Both the position numbers and the translations under genes were made by a program. 7,810 nt of DNA. Source: Desulfarculaceae bacterium JdFR-95 (GTDB taxonomy: Bacteria > Desulfobacterota > Desulfarculia > Desulfarculales > Desulfarculaceae). Under the pieces are notes generated by a model. It did no database searches. It saw nothing but the letters and a program-made list of their open reading frames with translations, and had not been told where the DNA came from. Where the stretch lies: contig MTPE01000304.1 in the NCBI GenBank assembly GCA_002011835.1, forward strand, positions 1 to 7,810, given 5' to 3'. Numbering within the stretch: the stretch's first letter is position 1; each line of letters begins with the position of its first letter. Positions 4,097 through 7,810 of this stretch are shown here, in pieces.

Positions 4097-4624
4097 GTGA
4101 ACCGCAAGCAGAAAGAGGCAGTGGTCGCGGAGGTCCACGACCGCCTGGCCCGTGCGCGCGCGGTGATCTTGACCGACTTCACCGGCCTGAAGGTGGAGCA
4201 GATGACCGATCTGCGCCGCCGGCTCAAGGAGCGGGGGCTGGAGTACAAGGTGGTCAAGAACACCTTGCTGCGCCTGGCCGCCCAGGGCACCGACGCCGAG
4301 GAGCTGACCAAGGACCTGACCGGACCCAACGGTCTGGGCTTCGCCTACGAGGAGCCCGTGGATCTGGCCAAGGTGCTGGTGGAGTTCGCCAAGGACAACC
4401 CCCAGCTCCAGATCAAGGACGGCGTCCTGGAAGGCAAGCCCATCGGACCGGAGCAGGTGCAGGCCCTGGCCAAGCTGCCTGGGCGCGAGGTGCTCCTGGC
4501 CCAGCTGTTGGGCGCCATGAACGGTGTGGTCCGCAACCTGGTCAGTGTGCTGGCCGCGGTGCCGCGCGGGCTGGTCACCGCGCTGAAGCAGATCGAGGAG
4601 CAGAAGGCGGGCGCGGCCCAGTAG
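4097..4624 (+). CDS. rplJ: 50S ribosomal protein L10
   Basis: A 175-residue protein of normal length. L10 anchors two or more L12 dimers to the 23S rRNA stalk base beside L11 and, with L12, represses its own mRNA. The N-terminal rRNA-binding domain shows the expected start NRKQKEAVVAEV, then VILTDFTGLKVEQMTDLRRRL (23-43) and the family hallmark YKVVKNTLLRLA (50-61). The C-terminal helix that binds L12 covers roughly residues 140-170. GTG at 4097 is chosen because a perfect AGGAGG (4083-4088) lies eight nt upstream and the protein then starts as the family does. The non-ATG start and the overlap of the ribosome-binding site with a possible leader switch suggest strong translational control. 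rplL follows after 66 nt. Confidence 0.96.
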   Translation: MNRKQKEAVVAEVHDRLARARAVILTDFTGLKVEQMTDLRRRLKERGLEYKVVKNTLLRLAAQGTDAEELTKDLTGPNGLGFAYEEPVDLAKVLVEFAKDNPQLQIKDGVLEGKPIGPEQVQALAKLPGREVLLAQLLGAMNGVVRNLVSVLAAVPRGLVTALKQIEEQKAGAAQ

Positions 4625-4648
4625 GAGAGACGATCCACCTGTTGCCCA

Positions 4649-4669
4649 GGGGCCCCTTGGTGTGGCCCC
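4649..4669 (+). other. Hairpin in the rplJ-rplL spacer
   Basis: GGGGCC (4649-4654) pairs perfectly with GGCCCC (4664-4669) around a nine-nt loop, ending six nt before the rplL ribosome-binding site AAGGAAG (4676-4682). It leaves that site open. Since L12 is needed in about four copies per L10, a structure that keeps the rplL site independent of rplJ would fit, but this is inference. Confidence 0.4.
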
Positions 4670-4690
4670 GCAGGAAAGGAAGTTTAGACA

Positions 4691-5080
4691 ATGGCCGACA
4701 TCACCAAAGAGGATGTGATCGAGTTCATCAAGAACATGAGCGTGCTGGAGCTGTCCGAGCTGGTCAAGGAGCTGGAGGAGACCTTCGGCGTGTCTGCGGC
4801 GGCTCCGGTGGCGGTGGCGGCGGTGCCCGGCGCGGCCGGCGGTGAGGCCGGCGCGGCCGAGGAAGAGAAGACCGAGTTCGACGTGATCCTGGAGTCTCCG
4901 GGCGACAAGAAGATCCAGGTCATCAAGGCGGTGCGCGCCATCACCGGCCTGGGGCTGAAGGAGGCCAAGGAGCTGGTGGACAGCGCGCCCAAGGCCATCA
5001 AGGAAGGCGTGAGCAAGGAAGAGGCCGAGAACGTCAAGAACCAGCTGGAAGAAGCGGGGGCGGTGGTATCCCTCAAGTAG
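4691..5080 (+). CDS. rplL: 50S ribosomal protein L7/L12
   Basis: A 129-residue acidic stalk protein of normal length. L12 dimers on L10 recruit and activate the translational GTPases EF-Tu, EF-G, IF2 and RF3. The N-terminal dimerisation domain is residues 1-34 ([30 protein letters not shown]). A flexible Ala/Gly/Val-rich hinge spans about 35-58. The globular C-terminal domain (60-129) begins [22 protein letters not shown] and has the factor-binding signature [13 protein letters not shown] (85-97) and the usual VVSLK-type end. ATG at 4691 has AAGGAAG eight nt upstream. The 211-nt spacer to rpoB after it carries strong hairpins, consistent with the known need for far more L12 than RNA polymerase. 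Confidence 0.98.
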   Translation: MADITKEDVIEFIKNMSVLELSELVKELEETFGVSAAAPVAVAAVPGAAGGEAGAAEEEKTEFDVILESPGDKKIQVIKAVRAITGLGLKEAKELVDSAPKAIKEGVSKEEAENVKNQLEEAGAVVSLK

Positions 5081-5087
5081 GGGCCAC

Positions 5088-5109
5088 GGCGCTCCTGGCC
5101 AGGAGAGCC
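5088..5109 (+). other. Hairpin directly after rplL
   Basis: CTCCTGGCCAGGAG (5092-5105) is a perfect palindrome; GGC (5088-5090) and GCC (5107-5109) extend the stem beyond one G-A mismatch. It begins eight nt after the rplL stop and is the first of at least three stems before rpoB. Confidence 0.5.
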
Positions 5110-5112
5110 AAA

Positions 5113-5147
5113 CCCTGCGGGGCCGGTGGGGCGCCGGCCCCGCAGGG
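5113..5147 (+). promoter_or_regulatory. 14-bp perfect hairpin between rplL and rpoB
   Basis: CCCTGCGGGGCCGG (5113-5126) is the exact reverse complement of CCGGCCCCGCAGGG (5134-5147) around loop TGGGGCG. It is the strongest local stem in the window. No T-run follows (GAGACATTGC), so it is not a standard intrinsic terminator. E. coli has an attenuator and an RNase III cleavage hairpin in the same place, which reduce rpoBC expression relative to rplJL; this is the likely counterpart. Confidence 0.65.
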
Positions 5148-5170
5148 GAGACATTGCAACCTCTGCCCGG

Positions 5171-5215
5171 CGGCACCGGACCCATCCTTTGGCCGGGGTG
5201 GTCCGGGTGTCGCCG
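5171..5215 (+). other. Long imperfect stem in the rpoB leader
   Basis: CACCGGACC (5174-5182) pairs with GGTCCGGGTG (5200-5209) with one bulged G, and an outer CGGC/GCCG (5171-5174, 5212-5215) can extend it. The 17-nt loop is GC-rich. A further weaker stem (ACCCG/CGGGT) lies at about 5219-5244. Together with the preceding hairpins it fills most of the rplL-rpoB spacer. Confidence 0.45.
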
Positions 5216-5291
5216 TGCACCCGTGCCTTTGGGCGGGAGCCGGGTGTGCCAGGCAGGAACCCAACTTCGCCCTCCCCTTTAAGGAGAGTCC

Positions 5292-7810
<2,519 letters not shown>

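Overview
This window is a ribosomal-protein and RNA-polymerase gene cluster read entirely on the + strand: end of tuf (EF-Tu), rpmG (L33), tRNA-Trp, secE, nusG, rplK (L11), rplA (L1), rplJ (L10), rplL (L7/L12), and the first 839 codons of rpoB. It is the core chromosome of a GC-rich bacterium. The order tuf-rpmG-trnW-secE-nusG-rplKAJL-rpoB, the EF-Tu tail ending VVSEIIE and the style of the L12 and RpoB sequences suggest a deltaproteobacterium (Desulfobacterota). That placement is an inference from memory of these families; genus and species cannot be told.

Layout. 1-85 is the tuf 3' end. 86-443 is a spacer with a strong stem-loop, then a 50-residue zinc-ribbon L33. 458-535 is a complete tRNA-Trp(CCA) with encoded CCA, embedded between protein genes. 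614-919 is secE. 920-1505 is a 586-nt gene-free leader before nusG (1506-2039, GTG start). rplK (2121-2546) and rplA (2699-3409) follow, separated by a 152-nt spacer with two hairpins, one covering the rplA Shine-Dalgarno. 3410-4096 is a 687-nt gene-free region: a G-rich, T-poor tract with a G-quadruplex motif, a 12-bp inverted repeat, a TATAAT promoter, and a multi-stem leader of the L10 autoregulation type. rplJ (4097-4624, GTG start) and rplL (4691-5080) make the stalk. A 211-nt spacer with a perfect 14-bp hairpin precedes rpoB (5292 to beyond the window end).

How it works together. EF-Tu, L33, L11, L1, L10, L12 and tRNA-Trp serve translation; L11, L10 and L12 form the GTPase-associated centre that EF-Tu contacts. 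NusG and RpoB serve transcription, and NusG also links the polymerase to ribosomes or Rho. SecE serves secretion.

The genes themselves are ordinary, and no undescribed protein system is visible. The unusual material is between the genes: a 126-nt stretch with no T on the coding strand, a second T-poor G-rich spacer with a quadruplex motif, an inverted repeat whose right arm lies inside the internal promoter, two boxA-like motifs, a GCAGG/CCTGC pairing switch at the rplJ ribosome-binding site, and tandem hairpins before rpoB. The very long antisense open frames are by-products of the T-poor + strand.
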